Shown: positions 16,954 through 25,850, numbered from the stretch's first letter. The stretch: DNA of 64,000 bases from Bradyrhizobium sp. WSM3983 (GCF_000473045.1 NZ_AXAY01000032.1:1-64000); one strand, 5' to 3'. The notes: a model not told the origin generated them from the sequence alone. Program-made: numbers and translations.

Positions 16954-19614
16954 ATGCGCGTTGTCGCCGCCGTTCTGTTGCTCGTGTCCATGCTCCACGC
17001 CGGCCTCTGGGGAGTCCTGCGCGACAAGGAGCCCGCGCCGGACTTCAAGGGCCTATTGCCGAGCCTCTCTTATACGCCGTTCGAACCGGGGCATGTCGTC
17101 GACAACAACGTCGACCCCGACAAGATTCGCGCCGATATGAAAAAGCTCTCGACCCTCACGCGCGCCATCCGATCTTACTCCGCGACGGAAGGCAACGAGT
17201 TGGTGCCGCCGATCGCCGCCGAGTTCGGCCTCAAGGTCACAGTCGGCGCCTGGATCGACAAGGATCCGGACCGCAACGAGCGCGAGACCAAGGCCGCGAT
17301 CGAGCTCGCCCGCAAGAACAGCAATGTGAACGGCGTGGTCGTCGGCAACGAGGTGATCTATCGCGGCGAGCAGAAGGTCGAAGACCTCATCGAGATGATC
17401 AAGCGGGTGAAAAGCGCGGTCCGCGTTCCCGTCACCACCGGCGAGATCTGGAACATCTGGCGGGATAATCCCGACCTCGGCTCCAACGTCGATTTCATCG
17501 CCGCTCACGTCCTGCCCTATTGGGAAAACTTCCGCTCGGACCAGGCGGTCGACCAGGCCGTCGACCGCTACAATTTGTTACGCAACCAGTTCCCGGGCAA
17601 GCGCATCGTGATCGCCGAGTTCGGCTGGCCGAGCGCGGGCTACAATTTGCGCAACGCCGACCCGGGTCCGTTCCAGCAGGCGCTGACCTTGCGAAACTTC
17701 GTCAGCCGCGCCGAAGCTCTCGGCATGGAATACAACATCGTCGAGGCCATCGATCAGCCCTGGAAGTATTTTGAGGGCGGCGTCGGTCCGTACTGGGGCA
17801 TCCTCAATGCCAGCCGCGAGCCGAAATTCGCCTGGACCGGCCCGGTCGAAAACCCCGACTATTGGAAGCTGATGGGGATCGCGCTCCTGGCCGGCATCCT
17901 GCTGTCGCTGCCGATCCTGCGGCTGGAGCAGCCGACCGCATGGCAGGCGTTCCTGTTGTCGGCCACCGCCAACGGCGTCGGCGCCTGGGCCGCGACCGTG
18001 TTTGCATTCTGGAACGGGCACTATTTCATCTTCGGCTCGGCCTTCGCGCTGACGCTCGGCATGATCCTCCTAGTTCCTCTTGTCCTGATCGCGATGGCGC
18101 GCATCGACGAGATCGCGGCCGTCGCGTTCGGCCGGCCGCCGCAGCGGCTGCTCGCCAAGAGCAAGCCCGTCGAGAACGTGCCGGAGAATTACTATCCGAA
18201 GGTCTCGATCCACATTCCGGCGTATTTCGAGCCGGTCGAGATGCTGAAGCAGACGCTCGATGCGCTGTCGCGGCTCGACTATCCCAACTACGAATGCGTC
18301 GTCATCATCAACAACACGCCGGATCCCGCATTCTGGCAGCCGATCCAGGACCATTGCCGCACGCTCGGTGAACGCTTCAAGTTCATCAACGCCGAGAAGG
18401 TGCAGGGTTTCAAGGCCGGCGCGCTGCGCATCGCCATGGACCGCACCGCCGTCGATGCCGAGATCATCGGTATCCTCGATGCCGACTATGTGGTCGAGCC
18501 CGACTGGCTGAAGGATCTCGTGCCGGCCTTCGCCGACCCGCGCGTCGGCCTGGTGCAGGCGCCGCAGGAGCATCGTGACGGCGATCTGTCGATCATGCAC
18601 TACATCATGAACGGCGAATATGCCGGTTTCTTCGACATCGGCATGGTCCAGCGCAACGAGCTCAACGCCGTCATCGTGCACGGCACGATGTGCCTGATCC
18701 GCCGCGCTGCGATGGACATGGCCGGCGGCTGGTCCAGCGACACGATCTGCGAGGACTCGGACCTCGGACTTGCGATCCAGGAGCTCGGCTGGACCACCCA
18801 CTACACCAACCACCGCTACGGCAAGGGGCTGCTCCCCGACACCTACGAGGCCTTCAAGAAGCAGCGTCACCGCTGGGCCTATGGCGGCCTCCAGATCGTG
18901 AAGAAGCACTGGCGCTACTTCCTGCCCGGCAAGAGCCGGCTGACGCCCGACCAGAAGCGCGAATACGGTCTCGGCTGGCTGAACTGGCTCGGGGCCGAAA
19001 GCCTCGGCGTGGTCGTGGCACTGCTCAACCTCGTCTGGGTGCCGATCGTCGCCTTCGCCGACATCGCCATCCCCGACAAGATTTTGACGCTGCCGATCGT
19101 CGGCGCCTTCGTCGTCTCGCTCGTGCACTTCCTGTCGATGTACCGCGCGCGCGTCGCGATCAAACCCGGCCAGATGCTGGGCGCCATGATCGCCGCGATG
19201 AGCGTGCAATGGACGGTGTCGCGCGCGGTCGCGCAGGGACTGATCACCGAGCACATCGCGTTCGCGCGCACCTCCAAGGGCGGCCTGTCCAGGATGTCGA
19301 TCGAGTTCCAGGCGTTCTGGGAGGCCGTGATCGGCGCCCTGCTCCTGATCGGCTCTGGCGTGCTGATCGCCTCCAACAGTTTCAGGCAGATCACCGAGAT
19401 CTACATCTTCGCCGGCGTCCTGGTGCTGCAAAGCCTGCCGTTCCTGGCCGCGGTTGCGATTGCGATCCTCGAGCTCAGCCGCATCAATTCGTTCCAGTTC
19501 TGGCGCGACAGCGCGATCCGCACCGCCGAGCTGATCGGGCTGCGCCCCGTCGCCCTGCCGGCGCCCGGCAACGCGCAGCCGGTGCCGAGCGAGGTGCGGC
19601 GGGAGGCGAACTGA
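16954..19614 (+). CDS. ndvB: NdvB-type beta-1,3-glucan synthase (GH17 + GT2)
   Basis: The enzyme fuses a GH17-like domain to a processive family-2 glycosyltransferase in the inner membrane. After an N-terminal anchor come the GH17 motifs GNEVIYRGE (about residue 130) and IAEFGWPSAG (about 220), two or three spans, then the GT2 core: HIPAYFEP (about 420), DADY (about 509), CEDSDLG (about 599) and QRHRWAYGG (about 637), followed by further spans. This matches the roughly 100-kDa NdvB of B. japonicum, which makes the beta-1,3 backbone of cyclic glucan. The ATG at 16954 gives 886 residues; a TTG at 16891 would add 21 non-hydrophobic residues, and neither has a strong ribosome-binding site. Confidence 0.9.
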   Translation: MRVVAAVLLLVSMLHAGLWGVLRDKEPAPDFKGLLPSLSYTPFEPGHVVDNNVDPDKIRADMKKLSTLTRAIRSYSATEGNELVPPIAAEFGLKVTVGAWIDKDPDRNERETKAAIELARKNSNVNGVVVGNEVIYRGEQKVEDLIEMIKRVKSAVRVPVTTGEIWNIWRDNPDLGSNVDFIAAHVLPYWENFRSDQAVDQAVDRYNLLRNQFPGKRIVIAEFGWPSAGYNLRNADPGPFQQALTLRNFVSRAEALGMEYNIVEAIDQPWKYFEGGVGPYWGILNASREPKFAWTGPVENPDYWKLMGIALLAGILLSLPILRLEQPTAWQAFLLSATANGVGAWAATVFAFWNGHYFIFGSAFALTLGMILLVPLVLIAMARIDEIAAVAFGRPPQRLLAKSKPVENVPENYYPKVSIHIPAYFEPVEMLKQTLDALSRLDYPNYECVVIINNTPDPAFWQPIQDHCRTLGERFKFINAEKVQGFKAGALRIAMDRTAVDAEIIGILDADYVVEPDWLKDLVPAFADPRVGLVQAPQEHRDGDLSIMHYIMNGEYAGFFDIGMVQRNELNAVIVHGTMCLIRRAAMDMAGGWSSDTICEDSDLGLAIQELGWTTHYTNHRYGKGLLPDTYEAFKKQRHRWAYGGLQIVKKHWRYFLPGKSRLTPDQKREYGLGWLNWLGAESLGVVVALLNLVWVPIVAFADIAIPDKILTLPIVGAFVVSLVHFLSMYRARVAIKPGQMLGAMIAAMSVQWTVSRAVAQGLITEHIAFARTSKGGLSRMSIEFQAFWEAVIGALLLIGSGVLIASNSFRQITEIYIFAGVLVLQSLPFLAAVAIAILELSRINSFQFWRDSAIRTAELIGLRPVALPAPGNAQPVPSEVRREAN

Positions 19615-19763
19615 GCTCGACGTGGACGACGGGCCACCAATCGAGGTGAAAATCCCCGGTTAAGCGGTGGAAACTTCGGACGAATCGCCGGTCCTGCCGC
19701 GATCTTCGGCAGCCATTCGCGCTATTGACCTCCGCGCCCCATCCCCCTACACAGCGCGGGCCG

Positions 19764-19831
19764 AAAGCATGATCCGGAAACATCCGGTTTTCCCCGTGAC
19801 GCAAGTTGAGCGTAGCGGCAAGACATGCTTT
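19764..19831. repeat. Imperfect palindrome resembling a rhizobial dispersed repeat
   Basis: AAAGCATG (19764-19771) is mirrored by CATGCTTT (19824-19831). Inside lies GGAAA ... TTTTCC (19776-19793). The AAGCATGATCCGGAAA core is familiar from dispersed palindromic repeats of Rhizobiales. It lies between ndvB and tRNA-Lys. Confidence 0.45.
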
Positions 19832-19883
19832 TCCAGATGACCGAGACGATGGCGATCGATTTCAAAGCCATCAGCGGCCATGG

Positions 19884-19959
19884 GAGCGCGTAGCTCAGCC
19901 GGTAGAGCACGTGACTTTTAATCACGGGGTCCTGGGTTCGAGCCCCAGCGCGCTCACCA
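19884..19959 (+). tRNA. tRNA-Lys (anticodon TTT)
   Basis: The 76-base cloverleaf has acceptor arms GAGCGCG and CGCGCTC, a D-arm beginning TAGCTCAGCCGGTAGAGC, an anticodon loop CTTTTAA with TTT at 19917-19919, the T-arm GGTTCGAGCC, and an encoded CCA end at 19957-19959. All stems pair. Transfer RNA genes are common integration sites, but no repeat of its 3' end was seen downstream in the window. Confidence 0.96.
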
Positions 19960-20039
19960 AAATAAATCAATGACTTAGATCGATCTTCCGCCGACGCCAA
20001 AAAACAGCACGTCTGCACCGCATCTACAAATCGATTGCG

Positions 20040-20492
20040 ATGGCACACATGAGACCGCCGATTTTTCCTCCACACTCAGGCGGCACGGATTCGCAGCAAT
20101 ACCTTCATCGCGCGCGGCAGTTCCGCGAAGCAGCAGTGCGCTTGCCCGACTCGCGAAACGGCGACCAAAACTGGCCGAAATATGCGCTGATCACGCACGC
20201 CATTGAGTTGGCGCTAAAGGGCTTCGTGTTTCATTCGGCCAGGAGCAGGACGATCGCGAACGAGCCAAGACAGCATGATCTCGTCGGCTGGCATGAAGCC
20301 GCCGTCAGATTCGGGCTGGAATACGACGCGACCATTGCCGAGAACGTCGGTTTTCTGAATGAGCTCCACCGGACCCACTTCATGCGGTATCCAGTGCGAC
20401 AGGCGGGACCGGTGCCAAATCCTGAGACGATCGCGGACCAGACCGTCGACCATCTCCTTTTCGAGATAACCCAGGTCGTCAATCCTCGTTGA
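20040..20492 (+). CDS. Hypothetical protein, HEPN-like helical
   Basis: This 150-residue protein has no certain assignment. The segment YALITHAIELALKGFVF (about residues 54-72) with the surrounding histidine-containing helices resembles HEPN-type helical proteins, which often carry nucleic-acid-binding or toxin functions, but the catalytic RxxxxH motif is not evident. The start at 20040 is an ATG; a second ATG at 20049 is equally possible. It stands alone just after tRNA-Lys with no partner antitoxin recognised. Confidence 0.5.
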   Translation: MAHMRPPIFPPHSGGTDSQQYLHRARQFREAAVRLPDSRNGDQNWPKYALITHAIELALKGFVFHSARSRTIANEPRQHDLVGWHEAAVRFGLEYDATIAENVGFLNELHRTHFMRYPVRQAGPVPNPETIADQTVDHLLFEITQVVNPR

Positions 20493-20705
20493 GGGTACAC
20501 TTAACTCCGAAACCAGCCACGACCCGATTAAGCCTTGTTCGCCGCCTGCTGGCTTCGGAGCTTCGGTCCACGCTTGGCGGACAGCATCAATTGAGTGCTG
20601 GACCGTCACGGCAATTGCATCGCGCTCGCCGCAGGCACAGGAACGTTTCCATGCGCGGGGACTCTTACAGTCGCAATCGATCCTATGTTGCTCGTGGATC
20701 GAACG

Positions 20706-20864
20706 ATGGAAAAAGCCGTTGCCTATGCCATCTCAGCGCTCCTTGTGGGCTTCGGTGCCTGGATACTCGTCGTTGGCCTCTCCTCTAGCTCGCCCGCCCT
20801 TTGGACCCTCGTGGCGCTGGTCCCGATTACGATTGGAATCGTGAGCGCTTTTGGCCCGACGTGA
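20706..20864 (+). CDS. Small two-span membrane protein
   Basis: The ATG at 20706 gives 52 residues: MEKAVAYAISALLVGF and a second hydrophobic stretch WTLVALVPITIGIV, joined by a short serine-rich turn. The two helices and charged N-terminus look like a genuine small membrane protein. The upstream open frame (to 20595) lacks protein character. No homologue function is known to me. Confidence 0.5.
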   Translation: MEKAVAYAISALLVGFGAWILVVGLSSSSPALWTLVALVPITIGIVSAFGPT

Positions 20865-20884
20865 CTTGATGGGGACAATTGGAG

Positions 20885-21121
20885 ATGGGTCAGCGCGTCT
20901 GCATTTTTCGAATCGAGGTTCTGTGGTCGCTCCACTGGTGCGTCGCATTCGGGGGTGTAGGCGTGAGCCAGTTTCTATCGATGCTGCTGCTAGTTACTGC
21001 CGTCTTTCTGACCGTCTGCTTCGGAGTGGCGGCCTGGCGCCTCACTGATGAGAAGGACCTCGACGTCACCGGCCAAATCGCGCGTCAGTCCTATGGATGG
21101 AAGGCGCCTCCGACCCGGTAA
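20885..21121 (+). CDS. Possible small membrane protein
   Basis: From the ATG at 20885 the frame codes for 78 residues with a hydrophobic core FLSMLLLVTAVFLTVCFGVAA and a polar C-terminus ending WKAPPTR. A GTG at 20963 preceded by GGGGG would give a tidier 52-residue protein that begins just before the span. It follows the 52-residue membrane protein by 20 bases and could be co-transcribed. Reality is uncertain. Confidence 0.35.
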   Translation: MGQRVCIFRIEVLWSLHWCVAFGGVGVSQFLSMLLLVTAVFLTVCFGVAAWRLTDEKDLDVTGQIARQSYGWKAPPTR

Positions 21122-21258
21122 CCGTGGCCCTCGCCGGCACCCGGCAACCGCCGTCCTCGTAGACGTGGTTGTAAGCCGGCAGCACTTGCCGCTTATCCGA
21201 TGGAGCGGGGATCCGTGCAGAGCATCTTGCCCACACAGAGGTCACCATCGACGGAGCC

Positions 21259-21444
21259 TTACGGTCCAGCGCTCTTGTGCCGCTCCAGCAGCGCCAGTTC
21301 GACGTGTTCCGCGAGCACGGTCAGATGATTGGCCAGCCGATCAAACAGTTCGCGCTTGGCTTTGTCGGTCGCAAGATCGCGGATCAGTGCGCACTCGGCT
21401 GCGTCTGTGCGCAACTTCTCTAGCTGAGCCTGGCAGTCTTTCAT
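21259..21444 (-). CDS. Small helical hypothetical protein
   Basis: The ATG at 21444 gives 61 residues, MKDCQAQLEKLRTDAAEC onward, predicted entirely helical and amphipathic with a regular heptad look (LATDKAKRELFDRLANHL). Short proteins with this start recur in Bradyrhizobium as far as I recall; their role is unknown. A longer frame from 21507 adds an implausible leader. Confidence 0.6.
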   Translation of the reverse strand: MKDCQAQLEKLRTDAAECALIRDLATDKAKRELFDRLANHLTVLAEHVELALLERHKSAGP

Positions 21445-21852
21445 GGCTCGTCGCCCGCCAATTGCCGCTCTTTCCCGAAAAATTTGACAGGGAAACTGCA
21501 GAGTCAACCCGGGAAGGCTCGCACCGCTATCGCCTCTCGACAGAGCCGCAAGACGGCCCCGGCCGTGGGGGCTTTTTTGGGGTGTAGGGCCGGGGCCACT
21601 GCAGATGCTAGGTCTTTTGGGGAAGGCCCAAGCAAATGGAAGCTTACACCTGGATCGAAGCGCTGCTCTGTTCGTTTCAGCACATTCGGCGATGTTTTTC
21701 CGGGTAGCAACACGCCGAATATTGCCTGATTTTCCCGACTTTATTCACATGGACAAATGTACTTCGATGAAGTGGTGCGGCTTACTTCGCCAATCGCAGC
21801 GAGTAACGTGGTACCATCCTTGCTCGTCCAAAGCACTTTGCCTGCCGTGCCT
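21445..21852. other. Gene-free stretch with terminator-like hairpin
   Basis: No convincing gene was found in these 408 bases on either strand. The first third contains the intrinsic terminator at 21556-21578; the remainder (21600-21852) is less GC-rich than its surroundings and shows no domain-like translation. Confidence 0.5.
21556..21578 (+). terminator. Intrinsic terminator-like hairpin
   Basis: GCCCC (21556-21560) pairs with GGGGC (21568-21572) across a seven-base loop and is followed by six T. A competing, longer pairing exists: GGCCCCGGCC at 21555-21564 is perfectly inverted at 21588-21597. No plus-strand gene ends just before it. Confidence 0.5.
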
Positions 21853-22521
21853 TCAGCTCTCCGGGGCTGCAACCGTCGCCGGCACGCTCAGCGGAGCGCC
21901 CCCCACCGAGACAGGCCCGATAGATTTCGACTGCCGAACCATCCGCTTGCGCATCATCAGCCGATCACGCGCGCGCCCTCTTGGGATGGACGAGGTTATG
22001 TCCGACGTCATGGTACTTTGCAACGCATCGATCTTCGCGATCAGCGTTGAAAGCTGCGGCGATATCTTCTTCACGTCGCCCCGTTCGTCCGTGATGCTCT
22101 GTCGGAGCGACAGGAGGGTCGTTGAATCCTGCTGCCGCAGAGCCACGTTCTGCTGCAACGAGGAATTGATCTCCTGCAGCGCGGCGGCCTGCTGCTGCTG
22201 GGCTGACTGGATGTCCTTCAAAGCCGCGACAATCGGATCCGGTTCCGGCGCGGCGGCTTCCCGGCTCGGAAGCAGTGCGGCCAAGCTGCTGATATTCGGC
22301 GACGGAAGATCAAACGGCAATGTGTAGATCGCCGCCGCGCCATTGATCGCCAAGGCACATACCGACAGTGCCAGGACCGATTTCCGGCTGGACCGCTTGC
22401 CCGGTACCGGCGTTTTGGCAGCTTCAGGTTCGGGTTGGGGTTCGAATGCTGCGGCTGCAAGTGCTGCGGCGTCGAGGTGTTCGGCAAAGCCCTGCGTTTC
22501 GGATGTCGTGGTCATGCGCAT
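21853..22521 (-). CDS. Single-span coiled-coil protein, unknown function
   Basis: The 222-residue protein has an acidic/alanine-rich N-terminus, one membrane span (about residues 48-66, VLALSVCALAINGAAAIYTL), and a long glutamine-rich coiled coil (about 95-175, QSAQQQQAAALQEINSSLQQ). The C-terminus is arginine-rich and then hydrophobic. ATG codons at 22521 and 22515 are both possible. Proteins with this layout are frequent in Bradyrhizobium and lack an assigned role; the architecture suggests an anchored periplasmic or cytoplasmic coiled coil. Confidence 0.65.
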   Translation of the reverse strand: MRMTTTSETQGFAEHLDAAALAAAAFEPQPEPEAAKTPVPGKRSSRKSVLALSVCALAINGAAAIYTLPFDLPSPNISSLAALLPSREAAAPEPDPIVAALKDIQSAQQQQAAALQEINSSLQQNVALRQQDSTTLLSLRQSITDERGDVKKISPQLSTLIAKIDALQSTMTSDITSSIPRGRARDRLMMRKRMVRQSKSIGPVSVGGAPLSVPATVAAPES

Positions 22522-22542
22522 TGACCTCTTGAGCGAGCAAAA

Positions 22543-22577
22543 GGAGGCCGTCGCCGGAACGTCCTCGCGACGCCTCC
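22543..22577. other. Hairpin in intergenic DNA
   Basis: GGAGGC-C-GTCGC (22543-22554) is mirrored by GCGACGCCTCC (22567-22577) with one bulged base and a 12-base loop. No T-run follows. It lies just upstream of the coiled-coil gene, in its leader if transcribed leftward. Confidence 0.4.
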
Positions 22578-22743
22578 CTTACGCAGCACCCACTTACAAC
22601 TGCCTAGAATTGTGGGCTTTTCGGATTAATTCCACGTTAGCGACGTGGCCGCCAGGCCTGTCCAGCCACCCCGGCCGATTACGGGGCTATGCGATGGAAT
22701 TGGCGGTGCGAATAGCAGAGATGGTGCATCAAAACTCCGCATG

Positions 22744-23202
22744 TCACTTCAGCGAGATCACAATCGCGCTGAGATTGGCCGCCAGCTCCAGCCCCGCCTT
22801 CGGGCCCTGGAGCACGATCGTGACGCCCTTCTCGTTGCGGAGGTGGACGCCGCTGACGCCGCCGACCAGCGCGAAGCTGCCGCCAACGGAGCTGTAGGTA
22901 CCAGCGAACTCACCCACCTCGCGAATATCCGAGGCCCAGCCGTCGAGACGGCCGACCGTGGCACCGGCGGTGATGCCAAAGCTCAGGCCGCTGACTTTGA
23001 ACGGATAGGTCTTGCCGCGATAGACCAGCGTTCCGCTGCCGACACCGCCGCCGACCAGCAGGCCGGCCTTGACGATCTTGACCCGGACCTGGCCGCCCGC
23101 CTGTGCGAAAGATGGGGTCGCCGGCGCGGCGAGCCCGAGTGCCAGCACGAGCATTGCAATCAGACGGAACACGCGCACGCGCCGTTCAGGGTTTTGCGGC
23201 AT
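22744..23202 (-). CDS. Secreted glycine-rich small beta protein, paralogue of 31782-32216
   Basis: The product has a signal peptide ending ATPSFAQ and then about 120 residues of glycine/valine-rich beta strands (VKIVKAGLLVGGGVGSGTL, YRGKTYPFKVSGLSFGI, LRNEKGVTIVLQGPKAGLEL). The same strand pattern occurs in the protein at 31782-32216, so the two are paralogues. The fold recalls EipA/DUF1134-type periplasmic proteins, but I would not assign it firmly. The ATG at 23202 overlaps the end of the DUF2950 gene by 17 bases; GTG codons at 23178 and 23172 are alternatives with a tighter signal peptide. It is the last gene of the operon with the FixK-type box at 25851. Confidence 0.7.
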   Translation of the reverse strand: MPQNPERRVRVFRLIAMLVLALGLAAPATPSFAQAGGQVRVKIVKAGLLVGGGVGSGTLVYRGKTYPFKVSGLSFGITAGATVGRLDGWASDIREVGEFAGTYSSVGGSFALVGGVSGVHLRNEKGVTIVLQGPKAGLELAANLSAIVISLK

Positions 23203-24100
23203 CGACCTTCTTCCAGGTCTCATCAGGATCGAACAGCGTCGTGCGCCCAGCGATGAACTCCGTGCGCTTGCCGAGGTCCTTCTGGTAGACGGTGCCGGCA
23301 TGATTGACGAGGAAGGTCATGACGCCGGAATTGCCATATTCGGCAGGCCAGGCGATCAGGCCAAAGCCGCCGATCATCTTGCCCTTGACGACATAGTTGA
23401 GCGCGCCGCCCGGCGCATCGCGGCCCTGTCCTTTGAGGATGTGGAAGTAGTAGCCGTGATAGGGCGCGGGCCCGACATCGCCGGCGCTGTAGCCCTCCTT
23501 CGACGCTTCCGCCGCCAGCGCGCCGAGCGGGCTCGGATCGCTGTCGTCGCGCCAGAACAGGCCGTCCTTCTTGCCCGGCGACGAGACGATGCGCTGGGCA
23601 TAGACACCGGCGCCCTCGCCGCGGTCCTTGTCGGCATATTCGTTCTGGGCGTCGACATAGGCGAGCGCGGTCTGGATCGCGTCGAGCTCGTTGCGGCCGA
23701 TGCGGCGGCGAAGCACCTCGATCCGTCCCTCGTCGGTGTCGAACGCCCATCCCGTCTTGGTGTTGAGCAGCGGAATCGGGAACGGGAAATCATCCGGTCC
23801 CAGCATCAGGGTCGCGGTCTTGTTGCCCTCTGCCTTGATGCCGTGCTTGGCGTCGTACATCGACGTGAAGCGTGCGCGGATGTCGTTGTCAGCGACCTCG
23901 TCCCCGGACGAAACGATGTCCTCGGCGGCCCTGCCGAGTACTTTCAGGATGTCTTTCGGGCCACTCTTGACTGCCGCGGCGAGCGCAGCGGCTGCGTCCT
24001 CCGGCGACTTGTAGGATTCCTGCGCAAGTGACGCATTTGGTAGCGCCAGCGTCACCAGGCTGAGCAGGGCCGCGCGTCGAAGCAATTGCAGGCCGATCAT
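23186..24100 (-). CDS. DUF2950 family exported protein
   Basis: This 304-residue protein has a signal peptide (cut after LPNASLAQ) and the DUF2950 architecture: a YKSPEDAAAALAAAVKSG start, a TGWAFDTDEG motif, the YYFHILKGQG segment and the terminal AWPAEYGNSGVMTFLVN region. The family's function is unknown, but it regularly neighbours DUF3300 genes, as here: its ATG overlaps the stop of the DUF3300 gene (ATGA). Translational coupling suggests the two secreted proteins are made in fixed proportion. Confidence 0.85.
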   Translation of the reverse strand: MIGLQLLRRAALLSLVTLALPNASLAQESYKSPEDAAAALAAAVKSGPKDILKVLGRAAEDIVSSGDEVADNDIRARFTSMYDAKHGIKAEGNKTATLMLGPDDFPFPIPLLNTKTGWAFDTDEGRIEVLRRRIGRNELDAIQTALAYVDAQNEYADKDRGEGAGVYAQRIVSSPGKKDGLFWRDDSDPSPLGALAAEASKEGYSAGDVGPAPYHGYYFHILKGQGRDAPGGALNYVVKGKMIGGFGLIAWPAEYGNSGVMTFLVNHAGTVYQKDLGKRTEFIAGRTTLFDPDETWKKVDAAKP

Positions 24101-25794
24101 GGCATCACCTCCGCCGGGATCTTCGCGCCGCCGGCGACCCAGTCGCAGTAGGTGCGGAATGTCAGCCCGAGCCTCTCGTAATAGACACGCAGATATCCGT
24201 CGCTGCCGCGGGTCACCGCGTCAGGCATCACCTGCTCGACCTCCTGCGCCATCACGCCGACATAGGGCTTGTCGCTGCCGTTGTAGCTGAAGCGGTAATA
24301 GCCAAGGCCGTTACTGAGATGGCCGAGCAGGACGATGTCGTGCTTCAGCGCGATATCGGAGCGCCGGCCACCGCCGCCACCTCCACGACCGCCGCCGCCT
24401 CCGAAGCCACCGCCACCTCCACCTCGACGCGCCGCCATTCCGCCGCCACCGCCGCGGCCAGCCATGCTCGGGCCACCGCCGCCGCCGCGCGGCATGCTCG
24501 CCATGCTCGACCGTCCGCGCGCAGATGCCGCAGCCGCCGACCTGCCGGACGAGACGTTCATTGCGCCGCCGCGATTGCCGCCACCGCCACGGTTGCCTGC
24601 ATTGCCGGCGGCGCGGTTCGCAGCCTTCGCGCGATCGCCGCCGCCTTTGTTGCCGGCCTTGGCGCGGTCACCGCCGCCTTTGGCACGATCAGCAGCAGCC
24701 GCGCGGTCGCCACCGCCGGGTCGATCGCCACGGTTGCCCGCGCGGTCACCTGCCCGATCTCCGGCTCGGTCGCCCGGACCGCCACGATCACCAGCACGTT
24801 CGCCGGCACGATCGCCGGCACGGTCTCCCGCGCCACCTTGGCTCGGACGCAGCACCTGGTTGCCGTCACGGCCGCGGAAGTCCATCCGATCCGACGCGCC
24901 CGCCTTGATATTGTTGTTGCCGAAGCGCTGCTGGACGTTGGCGTTGTTGTAGCGCACACCGCCGCGATGCGCCGGATTGTGCTGCCAGCCGGTGTTGATG
25001 TTGGTGGTGCGGTGGTTGACGTAGACGTTGCGGTTGCCCCAGTTGCAGCCGCCGCCCCAGTAATTGCCCCAGCGTCCGATCGCCCAGGCAGTGCCGAAGG
25101 CGAGGCCGGCCGCGACCACACCCGCGCCGATATAGGATGGATAGCCCCAATAATACGGCGGATAATCCGCATAGGGCCAGGTGCCGTAGACGGTGGCCGG
25201 ATCGTAATAGGGAACGTACATCGTCGAAGGATCGGCCTGCTGGATCACGATCGCCTGCTTGCCTTCCTGAGTCTGGACGCTGACCTTCTGCTGCTTGGTC
25301 GTGACGAGCTTCTTGTTGTCATAGGCCTTGCTGCGCAGGCGCTGGATCGCATCCATCACATCAGGCTGTTGGGCGAGAAAGGCATCACCGAGCTTCTGGG
25401 TCCATTCGAGCTTGTCGCTCATCATGGTCAGAACATCGGCCGTGCTGGCGAGCGCCTTGATGCTGTCGTCCCAGGCCTGCTTGTCGACCTCGGTCTTCAG
25501 CGCGTCGCCCTTCAAGGTCTTGCGCTCTTTCAGCCAGCGGTCGGCCTGCACCACCTCAAGCGGATAGGTCGAGGCGGCCAGCACATTGGCAAGGAGTTCG
25601 TCGGGATAGAGCGCTATCGGCGCGACCAGGGCCTCGAGCTGCTCCGGCTTCAAGAGCTCGGCGGTCGGCGCCGGTGGCGCTGCGGGCTGCGGCTGCGGGC
25701 TCGGAGCGGCCGGCGTGGTGGCCTGAGCCATTGCAGCGGCGGGGACCGCCACCACCAGCGCAAGCGCCATCAGGATCCTGCCGCAGCGAAACAT
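24097..25794 (-). CDS. DUF3300 secreted protein with repeat region and C-terminal S74 chaperone domain
   Basis: The 565-residue product starts at ATG 25794, with GGAGG five bases upstream. A signal peptide (to AAAMAQ) is followed by the DUF3300 domain (about residues 40-260: LVAPIALYPDELLANVL, YVPYYDPATVYG, a glycine-rich hydrophobic segment). Then comes an extended region of D-R-A-G repeats and poly-glycine (about 310-480). The end is an intramolecular-chaperone (peptidase S74, tail-fibre type) domain: SDIALKHDIVLLG, YVGVMAQEVEQVMPDAV. S74 domains usually cut themselves off after promoting folding of a trimeric fibre, so a surface-exposed trimer is a plausible inference. Transcription probably starts at the FixK-type box 57 bases upstream of the ATG. 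Confidence 0.85.
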   Translation of the reverse strand: MFRCGRILMALALVVAVPAAAMAQATTPAAPSPQPQPAAPPAPTAELLKPEQLEALVAPIALYPDELLANVLAASTYPLEVVQADRWLKERKTLKGDALKTEVDKQAWDDSIKALASTADVLTMMSDKLEWTQKLGDAFLAQQPDVMDAIQRLRSKAYDNKKLVTTKQQKVSVQTQEGKQAIVIQQADPSTMYVPYYDPATVYGTWPYADYPPYYWGYPSYIGAGVVAAGLAFGTAWAIGRWGNYWGGGCNWGNRNVYVNHRTTNINTGWQHNPAHRGGVRYNNANVQQRFGNNNIKAGASDRMDFRGRDGNQVLRPSQGGAGDRAGDRAGERAGDRGGPGDRAGDRAGDRAGNRGDRPGGGDRAAAADRAKGGGDRAKAGNKGGGDRAKAANRAAGNAGNRGGGGNRGGAMNVSSGRSAAAASARGRSSMASMPRGGGGGPSMAGRGGGGGMAARRGGGGGGFGGGGGRGGGGGGRRSDIALKHDIVLLGHLSNGLGYYRFSYNGSDKPYVGVMAQEVEQVMPDAVTRGSDGYLRVYYERLGLTFRTYCDWVAGGAKIPAEVMP

Positions 25795-25850
25795 CGCAAC
25801 CTCCACAAAGCTTACCGTCCGCGACCATCAGACCGGGGCACGGGCGCTTG

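Noticed and set aside
18070..19431. A 453-codon minus-strand open frame opposite ndvB
   Set aside because: Shadow of the GT2 part of ndvB; aspartate/histidine-rich composition reflects high GC at third positions.
19884..19959. tRNA-Lys as an attachment site of an integrated element
   Set aside because: No direct repeat of the tRNA 3' end and no integrase gene were found downstream in the window.
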